Positions 49,711 through 58,413 of a stretch of DNA of 64,000 nt are shown here, piece by piece; the stretch's first letter is position 1, and each line of letters starts with the position of its first letter. Under the pieces are notes generated by a model, which was not told the DNA's origin, did not search any database, and saw nothing but the letters and a program-made list of their open reading frames with translations. The DNA lies in contig NZ_MYFO02000005.1 of NCBI RefSeq assembly GCF_004514475.2, forward strand, positions 1 to 64,000. Reading direction: 5' to 3'. A program made the translations under genes and the position numbers. The DNA comes from Paenibacillus athensensis. Lineage in GTDB: Bacteria; Bacillota; Bacilli; Paenibacillales; NBRC-103111.

Positions 49711-50547
49711 ATGTCTCTTCGCACATTAAAGCTGTTTACCGTGCTGGTGCCGGTTTTCATTATCGGCGGCTTCGAGTACGTGCGGCATGAATTTTTACTG
49801 TATTATTTGACGATGGAAGCCGGAAATTTTGTAATCACCATTATTACGCTGGTGCTTTCTTATTGGTTCGCGACCTGGATGTTTGAGAAAATCAAGCGCA
49901 TCAACGACCGGCTGACCGAAGGCGAAGCGCGGCGCGCCGTCTATGAGGAGCGGGAACGGCTGGCCCGCGAGCTGCATGACGACTTGGCGCAAACGCTGTT
50001 TTTTCTGAATGTTAAATTGAAGCAGGGCGAGCTGGAAGAAGCGAAAGCGGCCGTATCCGAAATCGACAATTCCTTGCGTCAGGCGATTTTTAACCTGCGT
50101 ACGCCGCCGGAGGATGGCGTCGCCTTCGCTTCCCGGCTGAATAAATGGCTGCAGGATTGGCAAGCAGCGTCAGGTATCGCCGTGGCGACGCAAATCGAAG
50201 TCACGCCGGACGCCTTCCGGGCTGCCGAAGAGGTGCAGCTGTTCGGCATTGTGCAGGAGGCGTTCACGAACATCCGCAAGCATTCGCGGGCGCGTCATGC
50301 GACGATCCTGCTCACGGCGGCTCCCGGAAGCTGGCGTCTGCGTATTGCCGATGACGGCTGCGGGCTGGGCGAGCCGGGCAGCGCCCGCAAAACGTACGGC
50401 ACAGAGCTGATGTCCAAGCGCGCCGCCGAGCTGGGCGCAACGCTTGCGATCGGCCAAGCCCCGGACGGCGAGAGCGGAACCGTGGTGTCGGCTGCGTATC
50501 CGGCGGCCGCGGCACATCAGACAGCGGAAGGGAGCAAACGGGCATGA
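49711..50547 (+). CDS. NarL-type sensor histidine kinase, two membrane helices
   Basis: The 278-residue protein starts at ATG 49711 with AAAGGAGA 8 bases upstream. Two N-terminal helices (residues 8-22 and 35-57) have almost no extracellular loop. Then comes a HisKA_3 domain with phospho-His89 in ERLARELHDDLAQTLF, and a HATPase_c with a QEAFTNIRKHSRA N-box, ADDGCGLG and GTELMSKRAAELGA. The minimal input domain resembles intramembrane-sensing (LiaS-like) kinases. It overlaps its response regulator by 4 bases. Confidence 0.92.
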   Translation: MSLRTLKLFTVLVPVFIIGGFEYVRHEFLLYYLTMEAGNFVITIITLVLSYWFATWMFEKIKRINDRLTEGEARRAVYEERERLARELHDDLAQTLFFLNVKLKQGELEEAKAAVSEIDNSLRQAIFNLRTPPEDGVAFASRLNKWLQDWQAASGIAVATQIEVTPDAFRAAEEVQLFGIVQEAFTNIRKHSRARHATILLTAAPGSWRLRIADDGCGLGEPGSARKTYGTELMSKRAAELGATLAIGQAPDGESGTVVSAAYPAAAAHQTAEGSKRA

Positions 50548-51209
50548 ATCCTGTTTACCGCGTGCTGATTGCCGACGATCATCCATTGGCGCGCAAGGCC
50601 GTGTTCAGCCTGCTTGCCGCGGACCCGGCCTTTTATGTCGTCGGCGAAGCCGTTCACGGCGAAGAAGCGCTGCTGCTGTGCGGCGAGGTGCAGCCTGATC
50701 TGGTGCTGATGGACATTCACATGTCGCCGGTCAACGGTCTCGAAGCGACGCGTCGCATCAAGCAGCGCTTTCCGCACATCCGTATTGTCATGCTGACGGT
50801 GTCCGACGATGTCGCCGATTTGTTCACTGCCCTGCAATTCGGCGCCCAAGGCTACCTGCTCAAAAATATGGACCCTGACGAATGGCTGACCTATCTGCAT
50901 GCCCTGCTCGACGACAATTCCGACGTCGCCCGCGGCATGGCCGACCGGCTGTTTCACCGCTTCCGCGCCCCGCAAAGCAGCGCTCCCGACGGGCCGCATC
51001 CGGGCATGCTGACCAGCCGCGAGCAGGAAATTGCCGCTTCCGTCGCCGCCGGACTCAACAACCGGCAAATCGCCGAAAAGCTGCTGATTTCCGAGCACAC
51101 CGTTAAAAATCATATGAAAAACATTCTCGACAAGCTGCAGCTCGAAAATCGCGTCCAGCTTACCGCCTTCGCGATCAAATTCGGTTTGACACAGAAAGGT
51201 CAAAACTAG
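50544..51209 (+). CDS. NarL/FixJ-family response regulator
   Basis: This 221-residue protein has a receiver domain with Asp57 (LVLMDIHMSP) and Lys in YLLKNMDP, then a LuxR-type HTH (about 155-215) with LTSREQEIAASVAAGLNNRQIAEKL and SEHTVKNHMKNIL. It is translationally coupled to the kinase. The target genes are unknown. The ycnI-like gene starts 95 bases further on in the same direction, so it may be a target or part of the unit. Confidence 0.95.
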   Translation: MNPVYRVLIADDHPLARKAVFSLLAADPAFYVVGEAVHGEEALLLCGEVQPDLVLMDIHMSPVNGLEATRRIKQRFPHIRIVMLTVSDDVADLFTALQFGAQGYLLKNMDPDEWLTYLHALLDDNSDVARGMADRLFHRFRAPQSSAPDGPHPGMLTSREQEIAASVAAGLNNRQIAEKLLISEHTVKNHMKNILDKLQLENRVQLTAFAIKFGLTQKGQN

Positions 51210-51304
51210 CCGGCAAAAATAGCCCACTTGAGCCATACTGCCAAGCCCGATCTTCGGGTAAGATGTACAACATGAGCAAAATTGACGAAAAGGGGCTATG
51301 ACCT

Positions 51305-51934
51305 ATGTTGAAAAAATGGTTGCTGCAAGCCGGACTCGTATTGGCCGGATTGATGCTGCTTAGCGGCATCGCAAGCGCACACGTTGTTGTTTATCCAAAG
51401 GAAACGACACAAGGCACTTATGAGAAATTCACCGTTCGCGTGCCGTCGGAGAAGGATTCCGCTACGACCAAAGTACAGGTTAAATTCGATACGAACGAGG
51501 TTGCCGTTTCGCGCTTCGAGCCGAAACCGGGCTGGACCTACGAAATTTCCAAAGACGACAGCGGCAAAATCAACGGCGTCACCTGGACGGCAACGGGAGA
51601 CGGCCTGGGCAGTACGGAATTCGGCGAATTCAATATGCAAGGCAAAGTCGGCGACGCCGCGACGCAAATTACCTGGAAAGCGTACCAGACGTACAAGGAC
51701 GGCAGCGTCGTTGAATGGGTCGGCGCAGACGGCTCGGATAAACCGGCTTCGGTGACGATGGTAAAAGCCAAACCGGCCGGCGCGGCTTCCGACGGCCACG
51801 ACCACGGCGCAGCGAGCAGCAGCGCTGAAGCCAGCGGCTCCGGCAGCTCGACAGCCGCACTGGCGCTCGGCATTGCCGGCGTCGTACTCGGCGCGCTGGC
51901 GCTGCTGGTTGCGCTGATGCGCAAACGCGCTTAA
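51305..51934 (+). CDS. ycnI: YcnI-like copper-binding surface protein (DUF1775)
   Basis: This 209-residue protein has a signal peptide ending ASA at residue 25, so the mature protein begins with His26 (HVVVYPKETTQGTYEKFTVRVP), the known N-terminal copper ligand of YcnI proteins. A DUF1775 domain (26-150) with the family's conserved tryptophan region GWTYEI and VTWTA follows, then a linker with GHDHG, and a C-terminal membrane helix with a short basic tail (RKRA) that anchors it. In Bacillus it works with YcnJ; here ycnJ is 20 kb away. Confidence 0.92.
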   Translation: MLKKWLLQAGLVLAGLMLLSGIASAHVVVYPKETTQGTYEKFTVRVPSEKDSATTKVQVKFDTNEVAVSRFEPKPGWTYEISKDDSGKINGVTWTATGDGLGSTEFGEFNMQGKVGDAATQITWKAYQTYKDGSVVEWVGADGSDKPASVTMVKAKPAGAASDGHDHGAASSSAEASGSGSSTAALALGIAGVVLGALALLVALMRKRA

Positions 51935-51951
51935 CGATACCGATGCCGCGC

Positions 51952-51999
51952 AAAAAAGCTTCCCGATCCGCGAAACGCTCGCGGAGGGGAAGCTTTTTT
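51952..51999 (+). terminator. Terminator after ycnI
   Basis: AAAAAAGCTTCCC (51952-51964) and GGGAAGCTTTTTT (51987-51999) form a perfect 13-pair stem with a CGCGA/TCGCG-type inner hairpin. Confidence 0.9.
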
Positions 52000-52155
52000 C
52001 GTTGCTGCAGGCTTTTATGCGCCTGGGTATCTGGCACCGCTTGGAGCGCATACCGCCTACTCAACAGCCGCTGCGTCTTTCACAGCCGCGCGGTCGCCAC
52101 AGCGCACCGCATCTGTAGCCATGCCGTTGCACCGCCGTCTCCGCCCGTGCTTGCT

Positions 52156-52425
52156 CTAGCGCTGGGCAATCACGATATCCCACTCCTGCACATGGCAGTG
52201 GCGCGCGCCGTGCACGACGAACGGGTCGGCTTGCGCCAGCGCAGTCGCTTCTTCAAGCGAATCGGCGATGTAAACGACCAAACCGCCGGAGCCGTCGGTG
52301 AACCGGCCGTTGGCAAAAATCTTGCCCTCGCTGCGGCGGGCATCCAGATACGCCAAATGAGCCGGACGATGCTCCTTGCTCAGCTCCTCATCCTTCATCG
52401 GCAGCAATACTGCAAAATACGCCAT
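52156..52425 (-). CDS. YciI-family protein
   Basis: This 89-residue protein has the ferredoxin-like YciI pattern: YFAVLLPMKDEELSKEHRPAHLAYL with the conserved His pair position, FANGRFTDGSGGLVVYIADS, and a C-terminal DPFVVHGARHCHVQEWDI. Conserved His and Asp form a pseudo-active site. The function is unknown (related to muconolactone isomerase-like folds). It follows folA by 3 bases. Confidence 0.9.
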   Translation of the reverse strand: MAYFAVLLPMKDEELSKEHRPAHLAYLDARRSEGKIFANGRFTDGSGGLVVYIADSLEEATALAQADPFVVHGARHCHVQEWDIVIAQR

Positions 52426-52428
52426 CGT

Positions 52429-52920
52429 TTACGCCCTCTTTCTCTCATAGATTAGAAATCGATAATCATACGGATTGCGCGCATCGCGAATGCCCGGCTC
52501 CTCGGAAACCAGCGTCCAGTCGTCCAGATTCAACTCGGAAAAATACGTATCCGCTTCGAATTCATGATCGATGCGCGTCAGGATCAGCTTGTCCGCTTGC
52601 GGATACGCCGCGTGGAACACTTCGGCCCCGCCGATCACAAATAGCTCCGCCGCTGCGCCCACCCGCTCCTCGGCCTCGGCCACGCTTTGCACCGTTTCAC
52701 AGCCGACAGCAGCAAACTCCGTGCTGCGCGTCAAAATCAGATTGCGCCGGCCCGGCAGCGGCTTGCCGATGGACTCGTACGTTTTGCGTCCCATTACAAT
52801 CGGGTGGCCCATCGTCGTCCGCTTGAAAAATTGCAGGTCCGCCGGCAAATGCCACGGCAGCCGGTTCTCGCGTCCAATCGCGCCGCTGCGGTCCATCGCT
52901 ACAATAAACGTAATGCTCAT
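52429..52920 (-). CDS. folA: Dihydrofolate reductase
   Basis: This 163-residue enzyme has the DHFR signature: IVAMDRSGAIGRENRLPWHLPADLQFFKRTT (shown in parts as GAIGRENRLPWHLPADL), with Asp28 as catalytic acid, GHPIVMGRKTYESIG as NADPH site, and FVIGGAEVF. It reduces dihydrofolate produced by thymidylate synthase, whose gene is directly upstream (17-base gap). Usual length and no resistance-type features. Confidence 0.95.
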   Translation of the reverse strand: MSITFIVAMDRSGAIGRENRLPWHLPADLQFFKRTTMGHPIVMGRKTYESIGKPLPGRRNLILTRSTEFAAVGCETVQSVAEAEERVGAAAELFVIGGAEVFHAAYPQADKLILTRIDHEFEADTYFSELNLDDWTLVSEEPGIRDARNPYDYRFLIYERKRA

Positions 52921-52937
52921 CGCTTTCTCCTCCCCGC

Positions 52938-53894
52938 TTATACCGCCACCGGCGCTTTGATCGCCGGATGCGGATCATAGCCCGTCAGCCCGATGTCTTC
53001 GACCTCGAAATCGAACACCGAGCGCACCTCGGGATTGAGGCGCAGCTCAGGAAGCGGACGCGGCGTCCGTTCCAATTGAATGCGAATCTGCTCCAGATGA
53101 TTCGTGTAAATATGGGCATCGCCAATCGTATGCACAAATTCCCCCGGCGCAAGCCCGCACTCCTGTGCGACCAGATGCGTCAGCAGCGCGTAGCTGGCAA
53201 TATTAAACGGAATGCCAAGGAACGTATCGCCGCTTCGCTGATACAGCTGGCAGCTCAGCTTGCCGGCCGCCACATAAAACTGAAACAGCGTATGGCACGG
53301 CGGCAGCGCCATCCCCGGCACGTCCTCGGGATTCCAGGCCGAGACAATCAGCCGGCGCGAATCGGGAGTCGCTTGGATCATCCGCAGCACATCCTGCAGC
53401 TGGTCGATCACGCCCCCGCCCGTCGTTTTCCACTGACGCCACTGCTTGCCGTACACGTCACCCAGCTCGCCGTAGGCCGCAGCAAAGGCATCATCGTCGA
53501 GCACCCGCCGCTTGAACAGCTCCATCTGCTCCTGATACTGTTCGTTGAACGCTGCATCCTGCTGCGAACGCAGTCCGAAGCCGCGCATGTCCGGTCCCGC
53601 ATAGTCCGGGCTTTCAATCCAGCGCTGGAACGCCCATTCGTTCCATATATTATTGTTGTGCCGCAAAAGGTAGCGAATGTTCGTATCGCCCTTCAAAAAC
53701 CACAGCAGCTCGCTGACGATCAGCCGGAACGGAATGCGCTTGGTGGTCAGCAGCGGGAAGCCCTCCTGCAGATCAAACCGCATCTGATAGCCGAACGTGG
53801 AAATCGTTCCCGTCCCGGTCCGGTCCTCCTTCCGCTGGCCCTGCTCCAGAATATGCCGCAGAAGCCCGAGATAGGCAGCTTCGCTTTTGCTCAT
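52938..53894 (-). CDS. thyA: Thymidylate synthase
   Basis: This 318-residue protein starts at ATG 53894 ([16 protein letters not shown]) after GGGAG. It is the long Lactobacillus-type ThyA with an insertion of about 50 residues in the small domain (around residues 85-135). The catalytic Cys is in [13 protein letters not shown], the dUMP-binding segment is [20 protein letters not shown], and the end is [10 protein letters not shown], giving the C-terminal residue that closes the active site. It makes dTMP from dUMP with methylene-folate. Operon thyA-folA-yciI. Confidence 0.97.
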   Translation of the reverse strand: MSKSEAAYLGLLRHILEQGQRKEDRTGTGTISTFGYQMRFDLQEGFPLLTTKRIPFRLIVSELLWFLKGDTNIRYLLRHNNNIWNEWAFQRWIESPDYAGPDMRGFGLRSQQDAAFNEQYQEQMELFKRRVLDDDAFAAAYGELGDVYGKQWRQWKTTGGGVIDQLQDVLRMIQATPDSRRLIVSAWNPEDVPGMALPPCHTLFQFYVAAGKLSCQLYQRSGDTFLGIPFNIASYALLTHLVAQECGLAPGEFVHTIGDAHIYTNHLEQIRIQLERTPRPLPELRLNPEVRSVFDFEVEDIGLTGYDPHPAIKAPVAV

Positions 53895-54051
53895 GTGTGT
53901 GCACTCCCATCTTTTCAAACCATCTATCCATTATACCAGCAACACGCGACGCGAAGAAAGAGGCGGCACCCGCCTTCATTGGCTTGTACGCCGGTTGTCA
54001 GGTGTAGTACAGTTATTCCAATAAGCAAATGAAGCGGAGGTTGACGTACAT

Positions 54052-54636
54052 ATGAACGCACGCAAAAAAATTCCCGCCCTCACCGCTACGGTCGAGGCGG
54101 TCCTGATGACGACGGATGCCGCATCGTTCGTCACGGCCCGCCAGCCGCATATTGCGGTCGAGCTGGCCGGCATTCCCGGTGATCGCCACTACGGCCTGCT
54201 GCGGCCAGCCGATTCGCGGCAGACAATTTACCGGCGCGGCACGCTGATCGCCAACCGCCGGCAAATCAGCGTCGTCTCGGCTGAGGAATGCGCGCTGATC
54301 GCGGCCCGACTGGGCATTCCGCACGTGCTGCCGGAATGGCTCGGGGCCAATCTGGCGCTGAGCGGATTGGCCGATTTGACCCAGCTGCCGCGGGGCGCCC
54401 GGCTGCTGTTTCCCGACGGCACGGGACTGGTCTGCGAAGGCGACAATCCGCCTTGCATCGGACCGGGCCGCGTGGTGGAAGCTCAGTCCGGCGTGCCGGG
54501 ACTGAGCCAGCGGTTTGTCCGCGCCGCCGGTGGCCGGCGCGGCATCGTTTGCTCCGTCGAACGCGAGGGCGTGATCGCTGAAGGCGATCTCGTCAGCATC
54601 GTGTTCGACGGAGTGCCGCAGCCCGCGCGCGAATAG
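54052..54636 (+). CDS. MOSC-domain protein
   Basis: This 194-residue protein has the MOSC beta-barrel pattern: GDRHYGLLRPADSRQ, RQISVVSAEEC, LGANLALSGLADLTQLPRGARLLF and CEGDNPPC with the conserved cysteine that is thought to hold sulfur, then GRRGIVCSVEREGVI. MOSC proteins transfer sulfur to metal centres or reduce N-hydroxylated compounds. A GGAGG site lies 11 bases upstream. It stands alone, divergent from thyA. Confidence 0.88.
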   Translation: MNARKKIPALTATVEAVLMTTDAASFVTARQPHIAVELAGIPGDRHYGLLRPADSRQTIYRRGTLIANRRQISVVSAEECALIAARLGIPHVLPEWLGANLALSGLADLTQLPRGARLLFPDGTGLVCEGDNPPCIGPGRVVEAQSGVPGLSQRFVRAAGGRRGIVCSVEREGVIAEGDLVSIVFDGVPQPARE

Positions 54637-55043
54637 CCGGCAGGACCGGCCCTGGGGACGGTCCTGCCGGCTGTCACGCGTGGGCGGCGGGAGGTTTGGC
54701 GCAGCCGGGCCGGGCCGCCAGCCGCAGGGCGGCGGGGGCAGGCCCGCGGATTGAGCCGGAGCGCGGCCGGTCGGTCGGCGGCGCTGCGTTACGGGCGCGG
54801 ACCGAGCCGGCCGGCCGAGGACGGGCGCTAATCCGGCGTCAGGGCTGCTTGGCCCTGACGTGCAAGCTGCACAGCGCCGCTGCTTGCGGCAGCCGGAATC
54901 CGGCGTGCGCGTCAGTTGCCGGATGGGCAGTCCGCCGAAGCGACCTGCCCGGCTGCCCACCTGCCCGCGCTGCCCCGCAGGCTTACACCGCGTTGTCCCG
55001 CAGGCCACACCGCGCTGCCTCGTACCGCGCTACCCCGCGCAGG
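54637..55043. other. Very GC-rich gap with a long hairpin, no gene seen
   Basis: AGCCGGCAGGACC (54635-54647) and GGTCCTGCCGGCT (54660-54672) form a perfect 13-bp stem just after the MOSC stop, but without a T tract, so it is a doubtful terminator. The rest is strongly GC-rich, with short direct repeats near the right end (CCGCAGGC and ACACCGCG motifs at 54975-55040). Open frames here have no protein-like character. Confidence 0.5.
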
Positions 55044-55736
55044 CTAAAGCTCCAGCGCTTCGCCAGGCTTGAGCAGTTGGCCTGCGATGCCTTTTTCCGC
55101 CAAGGCCCGTACGAACGCCTCGCCATCCTGCGAGATCAGGTTGAAGGTATTGTAATGAACCGGCACGACCCTCTTCGCCTTCAGCCATTCGGCCGCGATC
55201 ACGGCATCGTCCGGCCCCATCGTAAACAAATCCCCAATCGGTAAAAACACCAGATCGATATCAAACTTCTCGCCAATCAGCTTCATGTCGGAAAACAAAT
55301 TCGTGTCGCCGGCATGCAGAATCGTCAAGCCGTCCCATTGAATCAGCAGTCCGGCTGCCATGCCGCCGTAAATAATCTGCTGCTGCTCATGCAGCACGAT
55401 GCCCGAGCTGTGCAGCGCCGGCACCATGTGCACCTCGGCGAAGCCAAGGGAGATTTTGCCCCCCATATTCATATCGCGCGTGCGCACGCCCTGCCAGCTC
55501 ATGTAGGTGGCCAGCTCGTGAATCGCAATCAGCGTCGCGTCGTTGCGTTTGGCGATTGAAGCGGCGTCTTGAATATGATCGGCATGGGCGTGGGTCAGCA
55601 GCACATGCTGGACCTTGACCTGATCCGGGTTCACGGCGGCTGCCGGATTATCCGACAGGAACGGGTCGATGATCAGCGAATGCTCGCCTTTTGTCAGCTG
55701 TACGCATGAATGACCGTGGTATTCTACTTTTAACAT
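55044..55736 (-). CDS. UPF0173 metal-dependent hydrolase (MBL fold)
   Basis: This 230-residue metallo-beta-lactamase-fold protein has VEYHGHSC at the N-terminus, the metal motif LLTHAHADHIQD, ILHAGDTNLFSDM with a bridging Asp, and a final VVPVHYNTF. It matches the UPF0173/YtkL family (about 227 residues). A hydrolase of unknown substrate, cytosolic. The Nif3-like gene upstream ends 40 bases before its start, so the two may be co-transcribed. Confidence 0.93.
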   Translation of the reverse strand: MLKVEYHGHSCVQLTKGEHSLIIDPFLSDNPAAAVNPDQVKVQHVLLTHAHADHIQDAASIAKRNDATLIAIHELATYMSWQGVRTRDMNMGGKISLGFAEVHMVPALHSSGIVLHEQQQIIYGGMAAGLLIQWDGLTILHAGDTNLFSDMKLIGEKFDIDLVFLPIGDLFTMGPDDAVIAAEWLKAKRVVPVHYNTFNLISQDGEAFVRALAEKGIAGQLLKPGEALEL

Positions 55737-55776
55737 ATAGCTCCTCCTTAGGGTAAATAAGCTTCGTTATTGGCTG

Positions 55777-56577
55777 TTAAATGGAGCGGAACGCAACCTG
55801 CCCCGGCAAAAACACCGTTTCCACGCTCGGGAACAGCCTGCGCAGCAGATCGACGGCGTACTGCATGCCGGCTTCTTCGCTTTTTTGATGACCGATAATC
55901 AGCAGCGCCTTGTCCAGCCCGAGCGCAACCGCATCGCGCACATATTCGTTCGTCTCCCATTCGTGCGTTTCTCCGGCCACCATCAGCTCGATGTCGTAGT
56001 CGCGAAACTCCTGGATCTGCCGTTCGCCGCCGGGAGCGCCGGGAAACAGGCTGATGCGCCGTACCTCCAGCTCCGGAGAGCCGATCAAGCGCAGCGAATC
56101 GATGTCCAGCTTGCTTTTGATATGCGCCGCCACGTCCTTGACCGCAGTCGGCTTCTCCAGAACGACCAGCCGCGGATGCGCCGGATCGGCCCAAGCGCTC
56201 CAATCGAGCGCTTGCAGCATACCGTGACCGATGCCGTCCGGCTCGTAGCGATCATGCACATAATCGTGAAAACGGAACACGGCAAGGCCCGAATCCTCAA
56301 TCAGCTTCTTTTTGCCTTCGTAAACGGGATCGCCCTGCAGCCAATCGGTTTCATCCCTGTGATTAAAATAGGTTGGCTCATGTGTAACCAGCAGCTGCGC
56401 TCCGGCATCGACCGCCATTTTCAGCACTTCGTAGGTCGCGGTAAAGGTGACGGCGATTTTGGTGACAGGCGCGTCGGGATTTCCGTATTTAAGCGTATCG
56501 ACCGTGTTCTCGACGGGCTCGGTATCGTTGACCGGATTCAGCAGGCGGTTCACAATCTCTTGAACAGTGACAGTCAT
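55777..56577 (-). CDS. Nif3-like dinuclear metal centre protein (NIF3/YqfO family)
   Basis: This 266-residue protein starts at ATG 56577 (MTVTVQEIVNRLLNPV) with AAGGAGG 8 bases upstream. It has the NIF3 core without the PII-like insert of YqfO: VTKIAVTFTATYEVLKMAVD, LLVTHEPTYFNH with metal-binding histidine, and a C-terminal GHQKSEEAGM with His and Glu ligands. In the related family it is a GTP cyclohydrolase I type 2 homologue; the biochemical role is uncertain. Confidence 0.85.
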   Translation of the reverse strand: MTVTVQEIVNRLLNPVNDTEPVENTVDTLKYGNPDAPVTKIAVTFTATYEVLKMAVDAGAQLLVTHEPTYFNHRDETDWLQGDPVYEGKKKLIEDSGLAVFRFHDYVHDRYEPDGIGHGMLQALDWSAWADPAHPRLVVLEKPTAVKDVAAHIKSKLDIDSLRLIGSPELEVRRISLFPGAPGGERQIQEFRDYDIELMVAGETHEWETNEYVRDAVALGLDKALLIIGHQKSEEAGMQYAVDLLRRLFPSVETVFLPGQVAFRSI

Positions 56578-56727
56578 AGGGAAGCCTCCTTGAACGAATG
56601 GGGATGGTAACGCATTCACTTTACTATTATACCGCGTTAGCGCCATAACTTGAAAGGGTGCGGGGAAGCAAGCGCTCGCTTACAATAGAGGATAGGGGTA
56701 TTTTTGACAGGAAAGGGGATTGACTTT

Positions 56728-56982
56728 ATGAAGCCTTACCGCCATAATCGGCCCACAGATTATGTTCAACACCAGCGAAGCCGCGTCGTTCGCCGCAAAA
56801 GCCGGATCGCCCGCCGCATCGGCTGGACCGTTGCCCACACAGGCTCGCTGACCAAGGGCAAAATCCATTGCTCCTGCCCGCACTGCGCTGTAAAAACGAA
56901 ATCGCACGGCCTGCCCAAATCGCAACAAGCGCGATTGGCAAGCTACGAGGAGCAGCTATCGGATCGTGGGCTTGAGGGATGA
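56728..56982 (+). CDS. Small basic protein with CxCxxC motif
   Basis: This 84-residue protein starts at ATG 56728 (MKPYRHNRPTDYVQHQ) after GGAAAGGGG. It is strongly basic (RVVRRKSRIARRIGW) and has KGKIHCSCPHCAVKTKSHGLPKSQQ, a pattern common in small phage-like and Bacillales proteins with an HCSC-x-x-C zinc-type knuckle. The function is unknown; nucleic-acid binding is plausible. Confidence 0.75.
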   Translation: MKPYRHNRPTDYVQHQRSRVVRRKSRIARRIGWTVAHTGSLTKGKIHCSCPHCAVKTKSHGLPKSQQARLASYEEQLSDRGLEG

Positions 56983-57118
56983 AAATAGTCTGAAAGCCGC
57001 TTTTGCGGGCCAACGCCCTGAGCCGGGCGTGTATTGCCAGGCGTGCGCTGCCTAACGCAGCTTCGTCTGAGGCGCGGCCTGGCTGTGACGCAGCGTTTAT
57101 TTCGTCCCGTTACCCGTT

Positions 57119-58045
57119 CTAGCTCTCGTTCGTAATCCCAAACGGCACATGCGCCGACGGATACGTGCTCGACACGCCTTCAATATGGCCAAGCTGGTCG
57201 TCGAAAAAAATATGCGGTCGGAAAATTTTCATAATCCGCCCCTTGTCGATCCCGCCGAGGAAAAACGCCTCGTCAATGCGGATTCCCCAATTGCGCAGCG
57301 TCGTGACGACGCGCTCGTGCGCCGGAGCGTTGCGGGCCGTGGCAATCGCAATCCGGATGCGCGGGACATAGCCGGGGTCGCGCCGTTTGCGCTCCCATTC
57401 CTGCTGCTGCAGCCGGGACACGCCGGCAAAAAATTTGAACAGCGGGCCGGGCGGCAGCACCTCGTCCGCTTTGAGCTTTTCGCTTTCGTGAAAGCCTTTC
57501 ATCCCCCGACTCTGATAGACCGCTTCCGCCGAATCGTCGGCAATGATGCCGTCAAAGTCAAAAGCAATCCGCAGCTCCGGCTCCGCCTCGTCGTCGACAA
57601 ACTGCGTCGGAAACACCCGCGCCGCCGGCAGGCCCATGCGCATGGCCGCCCGCACATCGTCCGAGTCCGCCGACAAAAACAGCGAAGCGTTAAACGCTTC
57701 CATATATACAAAAGGATTCGAGCCCGTCACGAAAGCGGCCCGCGAAATCGGCAGCCCGTAATACTCGATCGATTTGAACACGCGCAGGCCCGTATCGGGG
57801 TCGTTCCGGGACAGCAGCACCACCTCGACCGGCCGGTCCTCGCCCTCCTGAGCGCTGATTTGCAACAGCCGCTTGATGCACGGGAACGCCACGCCCGGCT
57901 CCAGCACGACGTGCTCATGCTCATGCTGGTATTTGCGGTACTCCTCTTCGCCTTTTTCCCGAAACACTTTGTCGGACGCCTCCAGATCAAACAATGCGCT
58001 CGACGCTACCGCTATCACGAATTTTTCTTCTATTTGAAAGGCCAT
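57119..58045 (-). CDS. 5'-nucleotidase (PF06189-type)
   Basis: This 308-residue protein matches the cytosolic 5'-nucleotidase family of this length: an N-terminal FVIAVASSALFDLEASD, a VVLLSRNDPDTGLRVFKSIEYY segment, AAFVTGSNPFVYMEAFNASLFLS and the HAD-like IAFDFDGIIADD with a later ATARNAPAHERVV and IFFDDQLGHI. It hydrolyses nucleoside monophosphates in the cytoplasm. No operon partners. Confidence 0.88.
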   Translation of the reverse strand: MAFQIEEKFVIAVASSALFDLEASDKVFREKGEEEYRKYQHEHEHVVLEPGVAFPCIKRLLQISAQEGEDRPVEVVLLSRNDPDTGLRVFKSIEYYGLPISRAAFVTGSNPFVYMEAFNASLFLSADSDDVRAAMRMGLPAARVFPTQFVDDEAEPELRIAFDFDGIIADDSAEAVYQSRGMKGFHESEKLKADEVLPPGPLFKFFAGVSRLQQQEWERKRRDPGYVPRIRIAIATARNAPAHERVVTTLRNWGIRIDEAFFLGGIDKGRIMKIFRPHIFFDDQLGHIEGVSSTYPSAHVPFGITNES

Positions 58046-58413
58046 TGCGTCTTCTCCTTTATGTGCATCTCCATTCAGTTGTTCGATGTACTCATTCGCT
58101 TATTGCGTTGAAAATCCTTCCAGCAGCGCGACTCCCCTGCGCCAGCGGTTGCCGTGCAGCTTGGGGTTATGGAGAATGGAGTGCCTGCTGCCCCTGTCGG
58201 CAACCGTTTCCGGCGCGGGCAATGGCGTTTGTTATAAGCAGCAACAGGCATGGCAAAAAGCCCCGCGCCCAAAGGCACGGAGCCGTGTTCCAGCGAACGC
58301 CCGTCGGGCGGCTCATGGATGGATGTCAGCCAAGCATCGTCCGGGCTGTCAGCCAAGACCTGGCTCAGCGCTTAGATGGATGTCAGCAAGCACCGGGTCA
58401 GCCGGTCGGTCCG
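58046..58413. other. Gap between the nucleotidase and allophanate hydrolase genes
   Basis: No gene is supported. Short direct repeats of TGGATGTCAGC occur at 58319 and 58376 followed by AAGCA, and CTGTCAGCCAAG lies between. No terminator with a T tract was found after the allophanate hydrolase gene. Confidence 0.4.

Noticed and set aside
48492-49760. Longer N-terminus for the nickel/cobalt permease (start at 49760)
   Set aside because: The extra 81 residues run through the promoter region of the divergent kinase gene, and a good ribosome site supports 49517.
54635-54672. Hairpin after the MOSC gene as a rho-independent terminator
   Set aside because: The stem is perfect but there is no T tract, so it is recorded only as a hairpin.
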